NCBI RefSeq assembly: GCF_901709675.1
Contig: NC_051102.1
Location: 1,394,912 to 1,458,911, forward strand
Length of the DNA stretch: 64,000 nucleotides
Direction: 5' to 3'
Origin: Syngnathus acus
Taxonomy: Eukaryota > Chordata > Actinopteri > Syngnathiformes > Syngnathidae
The notes under the pieces are model-generated. The model saw nothing but the letters and a program-made list of their open reading frames with translations, searched no databases and was not told the DNA's origin. Below, one piece after another: positions 51,201 to 63,936 of this stretch (the stretch's first letter is position 1; the number at the start of each line of letters is the position of its first letter). Made by a program: the position numbers and the translations under genes.

Positions 51201-54200
51201 ATCCTTGACGACGACATACACACAGCTGCATCAGCTCAAAGTTCCCTTTCCCCAATGTCTCACACACACGCACGCACGCACGCGCGCACACACACACACA
51301 CACATGCGGTACACACAGACACACAGCAACTGTTCAGATCTACATTAGAAATTATTTCCAGCTGTAATCCAGAAGGAGAGTGTGCAAACAAGATGGAAGG
51401 AACACAGGAATATGTTGCACACAGGAATTGGGGAAAAAAAACCCTGATATGAATCTAAAGGCATAAACAAATGTGGTAGTTGCATTGTTTGACTCACAGC
51501 AGGGAACTGAAGGGAAAATAATGAGGAGGAAATCAGACAAGGCAGACTTACATCAGGGCCAGGGTCACCAGGCTCTCCATCATCTCCTTTGGGTCCAGGG
51601 GTTCCCTTGCCGCCCTGAAGGCCACCACAAAACAGAGTTAAACGTCAGGCTACACAACGAGAAATCAACTGCATCATTCACAATTTGACTTGATAAAAAT
51701 ATTATGAAAGTTAACTCATGTTGGAAAGTGTTTTGTGAAACTTACAGGTTCACCAGCATCTCCGCGAGGGCCAGGATAACCCTGTGGAAAAAAACAAATT
51801 AAATGTTTATTTATGTACTGTATGTCACAAATTATTTTTAACCATAATACACACCTGGAAGCCTGGGCAACCTGCAGTACCATTTCCTGGCACACCGTCC
51901 TCGCCCTGACAATGGCGAGAAGAACATAGTTACACAATCTCTGCCTCACTCACACACATACACAAATGTTGTGGTAAGGCTCCTGATGGATGGCAGACAT
52001 GTGCATCCTCCTTAATCTTCTTCACTCACCCTGGGTCCCATTGGGCCTCTGTCTCCAGCAGAGCCTTTGATTCCTCTGGGTCCTTTGGGTCCCTGGGAGA
52101 AATGAGGAAAGACAAGATGGGGAAACATATGAAATATGATGCCACATGCTTTTTGAAAACATTCACATGTTCTCGTAATGGTTCTGTGTGTGCGTGTGTG
52201 TGATAGCATCTGTGAAAAAGATGCGAGCACGCTGACTTTTGCTCACAAGCTGACTTTTGCTCACAAGCTGACTTTTGCTCACAAGCTGACTTTTGCTCAC
52301 AAGCTGCTCATCTTATTTGGGGAGGACAGCACAGGACAAAAGTAAGACAATATCGTACAAGATCCCCTCTATTGATTAGTGTACAAATAAAAGGTGTGCT
52401 AATTGTGTATATGTAGTATATTTTTGTGGAGTGAAACCGACCTCTGGTCCAGGAGGGCCTTCATCTCCTCTGTATCCGGCGGAACCATCTTTGCCAGGCT
52501 CACCCTGCAGAACATCAACATGAGCTTAAAGCAATGTAGATGTAGCAAGCAAAAAAACCAAAATATTCTTAAAAAGACAAATTCAATACCATGACGCCAT
52601 ACAGATTGACCCACGAGTTATTTTCAGTTGCATGTTTGTGGAGAATTGAAGTAACCATTTTCTTCTTTTGGCAAAGCTTAACATGGCTGAAATGCTTCTC
52701 AAATACTACAGTGGTGTAATTGATGGTCATGTTGTGCCATGACCATCAGAGGGAAATATCAAGTTTACTACTTTTGGAGTGAGGTCAACAACAGCTGGGC
52801 TCAGCTGCTTCATAAGCATTTGCTCTACATTGTAAATAATGCTGTGATATGATATATTTTTTTTAGGCATAGAAAATCTATGAACAGCATTATTGCCTAA
52901 ATTAACTTTTGGGTAGCCGTCAGTGTCACATTCAAAAATTACATTCTATGAAAAATGCCGTTTACTGATGACATCCATTCCATTTCGGTTTTAGAGTGGC
53001 GAGCCACTACGCAACATGTGCTAGTTGAATGGTCTTTTACTTCAAGTCTATAACTACTGTTATGTAATCATTAAAATCTACTGAAATCGTTATCACTTTG
53101 GCAATTGACCTTTTTTCTTATTTACTCAGAATTGTTCTTTACTTTTGTGATGGGAATACATACAATGTTCATTAATGTTACTACAACAAACTCATTCAGT
53201 ATTATCAGGTTATTTCAACAGTATCAGTATTAATGATTCCTAATTCCAAAAGTATTGTTGCATCCCATGCTATTCCCTAAAATAGCAGCATACAAGGGTG
53301 GGCCAGCATCTCAGCTGTCTCCACTTTGAACAGTAGTTCTTTACGCTCCTGTCAGGAAAAAATAGGAGCACAAAGGATTCATTGAAAGCTCTGACATCAT
53401 CAAAGCCACCGCAAGTAATCCATGTAAATCATTATTTTTGATACACTGCCTGGAGCCTTATTAAGAGCCATACTGAGGTTTTGGCTGCATGAGATGGAGA
53501 GAACTGAGTCAGAAGGGAAAGAATGAGCCGAGATGTTCCCGGGAGGGGTTGAACACTCAAACTGGGAGGGGAAGAACGTATGGACGAGTGGGCAGCACTC
53601 TGGGGCTGCAGCCAGGTTCAACACCATTCAAATGTCTCATCTCCACCAGTGCCAGTGAAAAGTGGCTGTTTTATGGAGTTGCTGCATGAAACAACAAGCT
53701 AGAAACAGCGTGCCACTGTATTTCCCCGTGTGCGTGTGTGTGTGTGTGTATGAACGATTGTGTGGAAGTCTCACAGGGTCTCCGTTGGGGCCAGTTGAGC
53801 CCTCTCGTCCTTGCTCTCCACGGGGTCCTGGCTCCCCCTGGCAAGGAAAAGAACAAATGTGACCAAGAATGAAGTCTGGTTACTCAATGGCTGCAGCTGA
53901 AGACCAGATCACAATTAAAGCATAGCATCAAGATTAGTTCGGCCTGAGAAACTCTGACAGTTTTATATATTTTTTGTCCACAACTTGCAGCTGTGTATTC
54001 TGGCCTATGAGCATACTATAGTCTGTTTGATACACATCATTTCCTAACCATCATCATCATCATCATTATCATCATCATCATCATCATCACCACCACTTAC
54101 TGCCTCTCCTCTTGGTCCTCTGTTGCCACGGGAACCCTGCTCCCCTTTTTCTCCAAGTGCTCCCTACAAGAGATGACCAACCATGAAGACTTATTGGCCA

Positions 54201-57200
54201 CGCAATTCACATCCCAGTAGTCAGAATCAACATCATTTACTATCTCGCCACGAGGTCCATCTGGTCCAGGTGCACCCTGAAACACAGAGGAAATGATATG
54301 AACATGACCATTTGGGTGCCAAATTTGGATATTTCCATTGTTGACTGGGTGAGTGAACTTACATCATCACCACGCTCGCCTTTGTCCCCGTTAGCTCCAC
54401 GGGGGCCGCGATCACCCTGTCATAGCACATGTCAGAACTTTACATCTCTGGGATTTTGTGGGGTATCTATATATGTTGGTCTACCTGAGATCCTAGAGGC
54501 CCATAGTTTCCAGGTCTTCCTGGTTCACCATCTCTTCCACCATCTCCCTGGAATAAGCACCACGTGACTTACTACACCAGGTTTAGTTGAAAACACAACA
54601 CCGTCGGACATCATACTTTTTCTCCTTTTGGCCCATAAGGACCGGGATCTCCCTTTGGCCCAGGGTCACCCTGAAGACCCTGTAAGAGAAAAACAACCGC
54701 AGCTCAAACCATAAGCAGCCAAGCATGTATGTATGCAAACCTGTGTACAGTATTTGTGTGTAATATGTCAACATGGCTTCATTTAAACAAGTTGACAGCA
54801 AGAATGTAAACCTAGCAATGATTAAAGAGCTAACGGCCCACCAGGTTCTCCGCCTGATCTTGGTCAAAGTCGCTCAAGCAGGAACATTGCAAAATATACA
54901 ACTGCAGCTAGTGACAAATTTGTAAACAACATGCTTTAGCCATGAGCAGATAAAAGTGGTTTGCATATTGTAAAGTTAGCATGGATTATCAGGACACAGA
55001 AAAATAAATACTGTGTATGTGAGGGCGTTTGCAGAGCCTAAACCTTCAGTCAGCGCCAAATAGAAGATGAGATATTTCCCTTTTAAGTGATTTTTAATGT
55101 TAGCAACGCATAAAAGGTCGCACGTGGGTCGAACGAGACTAAAGCGGACCATTTTTAAAAATGACACTCAAGCGGGGGGCACCACAGATTACACTGATTG
55201 AAATCTTCAACTCACATCTGCTCCAGGAGATCCTTTACAGCCAGCAAGACCAGGGAAACCAGCTTCACCCTAAAAGGGAAAAAACAAAATAATTTCATGA
55301 CTTGACCACATCAGAAAGACAGATCATTCTCATTCCTTTGGTTACATTTATTTAATGCGTCAAATTATTTCTTTATTATGTATAGTCAAACCTCGGTTTA
55401 CGAACGTCCCGGTTCTTGAACAAATCAGAATTCGAACGAAAAATTCTAGATTTTTTTGCTTCAGTTGTCGAACAAAATTCGGAGGTCGAACCTCGCGAGA
55501 TGAGCCGAAAGGACCCGAGAAAACCCGACCGCGCGGCTCGGATGCCGACTGACTCCGTTCGTTATTGTATTTTCGTTCCTTTGAGGATTGTATTAACCCC
55601 TAATCATGCCTCCAAAGAAAGCAAGTGGGAGAAGTTAAGCCATCCTAAAACACAAAGACGCTCTTAAAGCAATGCGCACTGAGGTCCACTTAAATTTTGG
55701 AAAGTACATCAGGACTTTAAAAATATTTTCTAAATTTCAGCGACGGCTCTGTCACAATAATGCGACCAGCGCGGTGCAGTTTCGCGGTCAGCGGCGCGCT
55801 ACGGTTGCGCGTTCGGCGGTGCGCTGCAGTTGCGCGATTGGACAAAAATGCGCAAATGAAAAAATACTTTAAAAAGGCGTTTTTTTTTTTTTTAGTCTTG
55901 GAACGGATTAACATTTTTTCCATTATTTGTAATGGGAAAAATAGATTCGGAATTCGACCGATTCACTTCTCGAACCGCCTTCTGGAACAGATTGTGGTCG
56001 AAAACCGAGGTTTGACTGTACTTCAAAATTATTAATATGCTTTTTTTGCTTTATTAAAAATTGTACGGTACAGATTGGATGTTAGTTAAAAATAAAAAAA
56101 TAAAAATTCAGCTGCGTAATTTCTGTACATTATTTTTACAAAAGTAGTCTTTAGTAACTAATCTATATTATATATCTCTATCTCTCTCTTTCCCCATACA
56201 CAGAATCTATATAACATTTATATCTCTGGACAATCCAACATTATTTTGAGATTAGTTGGCACTGTTTGTCACCCACCTTGCGTCCATCAACTCCATCGTT
56301 TCCCCTTAGACCTTTTTCTCCCTGTTGAAGAGGCACACACACACAAATGAAGTGAAGCAAATGACAGAATAATCAAAAACAAAAGATGTTCGCAGAGAAT
56401 GAATAAACGCCAAAGTGTGGAAAGTCGGCCATCAAAATCCAACTCACCTTGTAGCCTTTGTGTCCTCTTTCTCCCTGTAAAGAACATTAATCAGTCGTGT
56501 CCAATTTTTGCAAAGTTCTGCTTGTAGCACATATATACTTCAAACAGCAATATTTCATATTTGGATGACTCGATCGTACCTTCTCGCCTCTGCCACCTCG
56601 GTCTCCCTGCAAAAAGAAAAGCACACATTGTAATGCATTCAAATTGATGTTATAAATTTTGAATTCATTTAATAAGAAGACCATGCTAATTATTGCTGGC
56701 ATTAATTAAAGTGCAATGAATTACAATAAATTCCAGAAAGACACAATGGGGGTCAGTAATGTCGTTGTGGTTGTTTTACCTTCATTCCACTGTATCCAAC
56801 AGGACCAGGATCTCCAACGCTGCCCTGTAACAGAGTGGCAACAATGATGAGGATTTTGATCATTATTCAAGGCAGAGGAGATGAATGTCAAAAGTCACCT
56901 ACCATTGCGCCAATATCTCCTTTCTCTCCTGGCATTCCCGGTCTACCGGTTTCTCCCTGTGGAAAGGTAATACAAGTGATTCAGAAGCGGCTCCTCAGTT
57001 GTTATATTGATAAAGCTGCTTCTGTGGTCATACCATGCCACCGGCATCTCCATCTGGTCCTTTGGGGCCCCCTGGAGCCTGTGGCAAAGCAAAATGATAG
57101 GTGGGTGACAGTGCTCATTAAAAAGAAAACAGCAAATATGATACGAGTTCTTAGAAAGTGTCACGTTGAGCACTTACATTGCAGTCGAATGAGCAGCACT

Positions 57201-57626
57201 GGGGAAACAAATAGAAATCAAATTTAGAGCGTTTTTTTTTTTAAAAACTCAATACAAAGCCGATGATCATACATACCACATCTTTGGTCTCGTTTGTCTG
57301 AAAAAAGAAAAGACAAAATGTAAATGACATTTAAACACTACATTTTGAGATGACAGAAAGGAGACAAGAAGAAAGAGCGAAGGCAATATGTACAATCATA
57401 TCTATGATGGTTCTGATAGTTCCGATCTTGGTGCCTCTGGAGTCATCTGCAGCGGTGAAATTCTGCCTGTAGTTCTGGTCAGTGGCGATGATGGATAGTC
57501 TCGTATCCTAAGACAAAAGCAAAGCGGAAATGAAAAACACCCATCCAGATGTAGTTTTTTTGTACTTAGGCATTGTTAGGCGTAAATGTGGCTTATACAG
57601 AGCTTTAGTTACAAAAGTTATGATTA

Positions 57627-57676
<50 letters not shown>

Positions 57677-59486
57677 GGATTGATTCTGATTCTACAACAG
57701 CACACACAAAATACACATACACGTGAAGTACAATTGCTACGATTGGGTTTCCACTTTCTATATATGTTGATGTCACTTTTGGCAAGATGGCTGCTCATCC
57801 ATACAAGCGTTCTTCATTTTTCAATAAGAGACACAACCTTTTCTAGATTTTCTGAGACAGAAGCTGCCATCGTTTTCCTCTAGCACATCAAGTTTTCTTA
57901 AAAAAAACAATAATAACAATTGTAATAACAACAATATACATGTTGATATAATCTATAGTATATGTCATATATATTTAGTCATATAAATGAATTATGGGGA
58001 AGTATTTTCAGCAACAGGTGGATTTTTCTTCCGAAACGTCTTTAAATTCAAATTTAGTGTTCAATTACCGAAAAGAGGAAGCATTGACAATTAATTGATG
58101 TGAATCGGGTGGTTCACATTCTAGAATGAAAATAAATGTGTATATGTACCTCCTGATCAGGTGAGATGGCGACAGCGAACACTTTGACCCCATGTAGCCT
58201 AGCCTCATTTGCAGCCTCCTGGACGCCTCCACAAGGCTCCTTGTAGCCGGTAATTGGATGGCCGTCAGTCACCACCACAATGTATTTGTTCTCGTGGTAG
58301 TGGGAACCCCTGGAGAGGACAAAAAAAAAAACAATAGGTGAGCTTTTTGGCAAATCATGGAGGACAGGGCTTCCCTTCAATATGAGCAAATGCTTAACCT
58401 GAATGTGCCTAGTTCAGTGCATTGTTATTATGAATGTAATGAATTATGATTACGCCACGAGCAGCTCAGCAAGACCCCTCTTGATGGCGCAATCCGTGTA
58501 GGTCCCTTTGCCGATGTATCTGATGGTGTCGATATCGTTCTTCAGGGCCTGGCGATCAGTGCTCAAGTCACTCAGCTCGCGCACCAGGATGACGTCATCG
58601 CTGTAGTGCAACGCCCCCGAGTTCCACGTCAGGTAGCGGTCGCATCGATGGCGCCTACGGGGAGCAAAATGATATTGGTGAGATTGTACATCTCAAAAGA
58701 CAAGTTGAAGTTCTTACATGTCCTGGAGTTCATCTATGAAGCGCTTGGTGAATTCTTTGATCTGGTCAATGTAAAAGTTGGGAGGTTTCTGTCTGAGGGC
58801 CACACTCTCAGATGTATCCAATACGAAGAAAAGGTCAACAGGACATTCTGCTCACACAACAAACAAATCAGTAATGATGGAAATAGTTAATGACACAGCC
58901 TTAAAAAAACACAAGCTGCATATAATGTGTCTATGTATTGCATGAAAAAGAGGCCTCCGCCAATGGTTGTCCTGGGCGCTTGCTAGCAGCCTCCTGCAGG
59001 CCTGTCAGCATTAGCACAGAGGCTCAACACCTCAAACTAATTGACAAAATGGGAACAATTCAGATGAGCCTTCTTTCAGTTTTGACCAATGTCTGTGAGT
59101 GCACCTTATTCTTCATCAAGCGCTCCAATTTGGCACCATGCACTGCAGGCCTTTATGTTCACAAGTTCAGTCAACTATGTTTTGAATGTGAGCTTCTATC
59201 CTAATCTTATTTGACCTTGACATTTAATTGGTGAGTGTTCTCCAAAGAAACCGTGCACATCTGGATTATCCTTTGCAGGAATGTCACGTCGGCATGTACG
59301 TCATATTTCAACATGAAGAAACAACTTTAACTGCGATGTCATCCCTTCAACAATTCATAACTGCAGCATTTCTTCAAACAAATCAAGATTTTGGAACTTA
59401 CCCGTGAACTTGGGTCTTTGGATCTGCGTTTGCACTTGAGCCAGGAAGACGCATAGCAGCACAAGGAGCCCTCTCAAAGACTCCAT
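45226..59486 (-). CDS. col6a1: Collagen type VI alpha 1 chain
   Basis: Partner chain of col6a2 in collagen VI. Start ATG at 59486 (signal peptide [18 protein letters not shown]; exon 59402-59486); last exon 45226-45830 ends in [10 protein letters not shown], stop TGA. N1 von Willebrand A domain in exons about 58855-57405 ([29 protein letters not shown]). The CCSFDC junction is at about 57200. A long Gly-X-Y helix in about 20 exons (57080-47800) includes [10 protein letters not shown]1 in exons about 47200-46130 ([21 protein letters not shown]). A CPDYKCP exon at about 46010-46048 precedes C2 ([21 protein letters not shown]). The order and the C2 sequence identify alpha 1. It lies upstream of and in the same direction as col6a2, the conserved vertebrate arrangement. 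A Tigger-like element and several microsatellites lie in introns. A Cys appears in the helix at about 51865 (NGTAGCPGF). Confidence 0.96.
51264..51304. repeat. (CA)n microsatellite
   Basis: CA/CG-alternating run in a col6a1 intron. Confidence 0.9.
52231..52302. repeat. 18-bp unit repeated four times exactly
   Basis: GCTGACTTTTGCTCACAA in four perfect head-to-tail copies plus the first bases of a fifth, in a col6a1 intron. Confidence 0.97.
54047..54092. repeat. (ATC)n microsatellite
   Basis: CATCAT run with one CATTAT interruption, next to a Gly-X-Y exon of col6a1. Confidence 0.95.
55383..56018. mobile_element. Tigger-like (pogo) nonautonomous element in a col6a1 intron
   Basis: 636 bp. Left end TAGTCAAACCTCGGTTTACG, right end inward CAGTCAAACCTCGGTTTTCG, with TA on both sides (55381-55382, 56019-56020). 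On the plus strand near 55606 it keeps [10 protein letters not shown] followed by a stop, the usual start of a Tigger transposase. Confidence 0.9.
57622..57676. repeat. (GATT)n microsatellite
   Basis: About 13 GATT units in a col6a1 intron near the end of the N1 domain exons. Confidence 0.95.
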
Positions 59487-61157
59487 GGCTGAACTGCTAA
59501 AAATGAAATGAAAGAAAAAAATTCCCAGAAGAAAGAAGTACAAATGCTGCCTGGAACCCCAAACCCCGGTCCTGTATGGCTAAATTCGGCAAAACTTTTT
59601 CTGTTCCACCACCCCGCCGCAGTTCGTCCAGGCGAGAGCCAGAGCGCGCAGAGAAGGACAACGCGCACGACAAGGGAGGAGGAGGCGTGCACGCGCTTTT
59701 TTTTCTTTTTCTTTTTCCACCTCCGTGCACCAGAGCCACATTTGGCGAGAGCGCGCATTGGTTGACACTAAATCGCAGATATGGTTGTTTCCTTATAAGG
59801 ACTCTAGAGAGAATTATGGACGTAAAAAAAAACCAGTACACACCAAGACAAGACCTTTCAGAATATTTTGTACAGTTTTTTTAACGGCAAAAGGAAGTCT
59901 CCACTCGAATGTTTAAATTTTAGAACATGAATAAATAAAACCAGGATTAACATGCATGTACAAATAAAATTCATTGTGGGAACAATTTGTGTTGCAAACA
60001 ATGACTTTGATGCAAACTTTGGGGTAGCTTTTCAATTCTGTAAAAAGATCCCCATCTGGTTCAACTTTCCAGACCTGATATGAACATTCAAAAGAAGGGG
60101 GGGATTTTTGGCTCGCTCAACAAGTGCAGCAGGAAGAAACACAGTGCCATCTAGCGCACTTTGTGGACACGACTTTGAGAATGAGCGTTTGAAGGCGCCG
60201 TGGAAGAGCAGAAACCGTGGAAGGGTTCACTTGGCTAGGTGATGAGTGGGGTGGATGTTTCATGGTTGCTGTGGACATACGTGCGTGGTGGGACTGTCCT
60301 GGACTCAGTTTTTCCACTGAGCTCACTTTTCTTGGAGACACAGTTGCTCACAGAGAGCAGATGCGAGGCGCTGAGAGAGAAAAACGATGGGATGGGGTAG
60401 GGACATCTGGTAATAATCTGTGTTTACGAGCCAGTCCTCAATAAATCAGTTCAGTTTTATGGCAGCATGCATAAAGTGTGATGCATGTGTTTCGGGATGG
60501 CTCCATACAAGATTTCGTGCAAACCTACATTAAACTTTTGTTTAATAGAGAAATTAGAAGCTGGCGTTTTCAGTTACATAAGTATTTGTGCTCCAAGGGA
60601 GAAAGGTTGCGCACATTTTCTTAAAAACATCTTTAAAAGAATGAGGAGCGGAGAGTTTTAAGATCACACAATGAGTTCACTCATGTTATAATCATTACCC
60701 TAAGGAAACTAAGAACATGGGAAAGGAAACTCTCCAAAGGTTAAGATGAGAGCAAATCACACATAGGCCTACATTTGAGATTTCATGACGGCCGCTTCTG
60801 GTCAGTGTATTTGGCAGAGAAAAGGAGTTTCCACGAGACTCTGACGTTAAGTAGACAAGACTAGTAGCAAATCTGAGTCAAAGGGCAAGGAAAAACCCGA
60901 GCAGAGAGGCTTGAACACAGAACCACTATTTTTTTTTTTAGGAATAGGGTTTAAGTAAGCAAATGATGATGAAATCATTCTAAAATGACAACCACTCTGT
61001 GGAATATTTGCATCAAAGAAGTTTGATGGTCAAAAGGCAACATTTTGTTGGCCCACTAAAAGAACAGCTGGAAGAACTTGATCACGGTGACCTGGATAAA
61101 ATTCTAGTGAAGGTTTCATGTGAGTCAATGCACAAAAAAACCCAGATAGTTTACAGC
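59487..61157. other. col6a1: col6a1 upstream region
   Basis: GC-rich stretch with CpGs at about 59610-59760 directly upstream of the col6a1 ATG is the likely promoter and 5'UTR. The rest holds no gene that I can recognise. Confidence 0.45.
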
Positions 61158-61420
61158 AGGGGTGCCCAATACGTCGATCGCGATCGACCGGTCGATCGCG
61201 TGATATTAAAATGTTTTTTGTTTTTTTTCGCACTTGACGCGTGTACAAACAACGGCGCTAACAACACAACACAAACACGCTAGCTCGCGAGTTCACTCCA
61301 ATTGTCAGAACCCTGTTTTTTCTCTTAAACTTAAGGGTATAAAAATGAGTGGGGCAGCTGGCCATAGTAAGAAGTATCACTTTCATAGGGAATGGGAGTA
61401 GGACTTTTTTTTTCACGATG

Positions 61421-61455
<35 letters not shown>

Positions 61456-61458
61456 CAT

Positions 61459-61495
<37 letters not shown>

Positions 61496-61545
61496 TATTT
61501 ATTTTTTTAGTGGGTAGATCTTTGTGACTTGGTCATTTCAAAAGG
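61158..61545 (+). mobile_element. hAT remnant with start of a transposase
   Basis: Begins CAGGGGTGCCCAATACGTCG, a typical hAT terminus with the GATCGCGATCGACC palindrome. It encodes MSGAAGHSKKYHFHREWE at about 61344 followed by a stop, the usual N-terminus of a fish hAT transposase. The rest is a (TA)n(CA)n run (61421-61492) and a fragment GTGGGTAGATC. I find no right terminal repeat, so it is truncated. Confidence 0.75.
61421..61492. repeat. (TA)n-(CA)n microsatellite
   Basis: About 14 TA units, three ATAC units and about 15 CA units in the hAT remnant. Confidence 0.95.
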
Positions 61546-62067
61546 AAATTGCAGTCCAATCAAGATTCTGTGCGTAAATGATAGGAAATGGGGCCAGATG
61601 AAAATCCAAAATATAAACAACATTACTGACTCGCCTCCTCATATGTCTATCAGTGAACATTTCAAAACAAGCAAGTCATTCGAGGATAAACATTGCAGCT
61701 TGTGCAAGCTGTGTCAAATGAAGCTACTGCCCCCTAGTGTATGCAACAATAATAATAATAATAATAAAATCCCATGAAGGAAATAAATTCACATCAAAGT
61801 GTACCAGTGTCATCCGTTTACATAATTCATTTAATGTAAAACTCAGAAAACCGTAACGGCATGGAGAGACACTGTCGCTGATATTCACATTCTTATCTTT
61901 AGAGATAGTAACAGAGCCAAATTTCTAAACACTGTTCAAAATATAGACTTTGGGGTTTAGTATCACACAGAAATTATAAACATGATTTTGGCTGTAATGT
62001 GGGTGGGGTCATAACGTGCAAATAATGACTTTACCGGAAGAACAGCGAACCTTGGCCTTATGTAGAG
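61546..62067. other. 3' flank of the zinc-finger gene
   Basis: Likely 3'UTR of the minus-strand zinc-finger gene plus spacer, with an (AAT)n run at about 61748-61768. No exon seen. Confidence 0.4.
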
Positions 62068-63936
62068 TTAGCTGATGGCGGAGTGACTTTTGAGGTGCCG
62101 CCTCAAGTGGTTGAGACAGGTGTACGTCTTGGGACAGATCTGGCAGTGGAAAGGTCGCACCCCTGAGTGGTTGAGCATGTGCTGCTTGAGCACGCTCCCG
62201 TCAGAGAAGGCTTTGCCGCACTGGGAGCACACGTAAGGCCGTTCGCCGGTGTGGACGCGCATGTGCACCGTCACCTTGTGCGCCATGGTGAAGCCTTTGC
62301 CGCACACGGTGCATTTGAAGGGCCTCTCGCCAGTGTGGGTGAGCCTGTGGGTGCGCATGGCACCCATCTGAGAGAAAGCCTTGCCGCAATCGGGGCACAC
62401 GTGAGGCTTCTCGCCGGTGTGAACGCGCGTGTGGCTCCTCAGGCCGCCGGCGGTGGAGAAGCACTGCGAGCAGTGCGTGCACTGGTAGGGCCGCTCGCCC
62501 GTATGCGTGCGCATGTGCTGTTTCAAGTCGTAGCGGTTTCGGAAGCCGCGGCCGCAGACCGGGCAGCTCTCCGGCCTGTCGTCGTTATGTCGCAGCTCGT
62601 GATTAGACAAGCACTTTTCGGACAGGAAGCATTTGCCGCACTCCTGGCACTGGTACGGTTTCTCGTGGTCGACGCGTTGATGATACTTGAGCTCGCTGAT
62701 CCCGGGGAAGGTCTCGTCGCAGTATCGACACCTGAAGCGATGGTTGGGGCTGTAGGGGAGCTGGTGTTCAGTCATCTGATGGTTCCTCAGGAGGTGGGCC
62801 ATCTTGAAGGTCTTGCCGCAGTGCGAGCATTCGTATTTGGTCAGCAGCTGCACGCACTGGTGTCGGACGCATTCGTGCATGGACCTAAACTGGCAGCCGC
62901 ACTTGGTGCAAATGTGGGCGGCGTTCTTGCACTTCCTTTTTCTGTGGCCGGACAGGTGAGCCTCGGTGCGGAAGGCTTTGCCGCACTGGGAGCATTTGTA
63001 TGGCTTGACGGCCGTGTGGAACCGTTGATGCTCCAGAAACTCAAAGCGATACTTGAAGCTCCTTCCGCACAGCGGGCAGTTGTGGGTGATTCGCCCTCGA
63101 GGGTAGGCGGATTTGACGGCCAGTTTCCTCGAGGGCAACGAGGGAATCCGATGAGCGGTACCACATTTCCTGCGCTTGTCTCCACTCAGCAATTTGGAGG
63201 CCTCCATCTGGCTGCCCCCGTTGTGGCGTTGCTGATGTTTCACCAGACATTTGGAGGAGATGAAGCTCTTCCCACATTGTTTGCATTGGTACGGCTTGTC
63301 GTGATCCACCTGCTGGTGATACTTGAGATCGCCGATGCCGGAAAAGCCTTCGCCGCAATGGCTGCATTTGAAAAGGCGGCTCGGAACGTGAGTGAGGAGG
63401 TGTTCCTTCAGGCTGCTTGACTTTTGGAAGGTCTTTCTGCAGTGCCCGCAATCATAATTCCGTCCTCGTTTCGGGCAGTGGTGTCGGAATTTCTCCAGGG
63501 ACGAGGGAAAGCTGTTCCCGCATTTGATGCACAGGTATGCCGCATTTTTGCATTTGCGTAGCCTGTGTCCGGCCAGCAGAGTGGCTGTTCGGAAAGCCCT
63601 CCCGCACTCGGAGCAGTTGTAAGGCTGCAGGCCGCTGTGGACTCGCTGGTGCTCCACTAGCACGGAATGATGCTTGAAGCATTTACCACAATCGGAACAT
63701 TTGTGTGTGGATACCTGCGGTCTGTGACAAGGAGATGAGGACATGTCAGTTCTTTTCGGAGAATCTGGAAAGTCAGTTGACGTGGAAGGGTTTGTGGACA
63801 GTTCTTCGTCAAACATGACTATCTGAGGGACGTTGTGGTCATCGTCGCAAGCGCTCGGATGGGACGCGATGGCCACTTCCAAAGACGGGGGCAGAGATAA
63901 GGATGGGATGAGAAGATCATCCGACTGAAAAGGAGC
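62068..63936 (-). CDS. C2H2 zinc-finger protein, 18 fingers, last exon (5' exon outside window)
   Basis: Probable DNA-binding transcription factor in the nucleus. One exon encodes about 620 residues; stop TAA at 62068-62070. It opens at an acceptor (CACACAG at about 63937), and the frame runs from there without an ATG before the fingers except internal ones, so the start codon is on an exon to the right. After an acidic serine-rich lead of about 75 residues come fingers 1-6, a basic spacer (about residues 245-280), fingers 7-12, then fingers 13-18 joined by TGERP/TGEKP linkers. Fingers 2 and 8 end in HRLRKC/HRKRKC (C2HC), and fingers 3 and 9 also lack the usual last histidine. I see no KRAB, BTB or SCAN domain. 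The orthologue is not identified. The long plus-strand frame here is a shadow. Confidence 0.9.
   Translation of the reverse strand, partial: APFQSDDLLIPSLSLPPSLEVAIASHPSACDDDHNVPQIVMFDEELSTNPSTSTDFPDSPKRTDMSSSPCHRPQVSTHKCSDCGKCFKHHSVLVEHQRVHSGLQPYNCSECGRAFRTATLLAGHRLRKCKNAAYLCIKCGNSFPSSLEKFRHHCPKRGRNYDCGHCRKTFQKSSSLKEHLLTHVPSRLFKCSHCGEGFSGIGDLKYHQQVDHDKPYQCKQCGKSFISSKCLVKHQQRHNGGSQMEASKLLSGDKRRKCGTAHRIPSLPSRKLAVKSAYPRGRITHNCPLCGRSFKYRFEFLEHQRFHTAVKPYKCSQCGKAFRTEAHLSGHRKRKCKNAAHICTKCGCQFRSMHECVRHQCVQLLTKYECSHCGKTFKMAHLLRNHQMTEHQLPYSPNHRFRCRYCDETFPGISELKYHQRVDHEKPYQCQECGKCFLSEKCLSNHELRHNDDRPESCPVCGRGFRNRYDLKQHMRTHTGERPYQCTHCSQCFSTAGGLRSHTRVHTGEKPHVCPDCGKAFSQMGAMRTHRLTHTGERPFKCTVCGKGFTMAHKVTVHMRVHTGERPYVCSQCGKAFSDGSVLKQHMLNHSGVRPFHCQICPKTYTCLNHLRRHLKSHSAIS

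Noticed and set aside
62167-63420. 417-codon plus-strand open frame
   Set aside because: It lies antisense to the 18-finger zinc-finger exon and its composition is the shadow of repeated finger codons.
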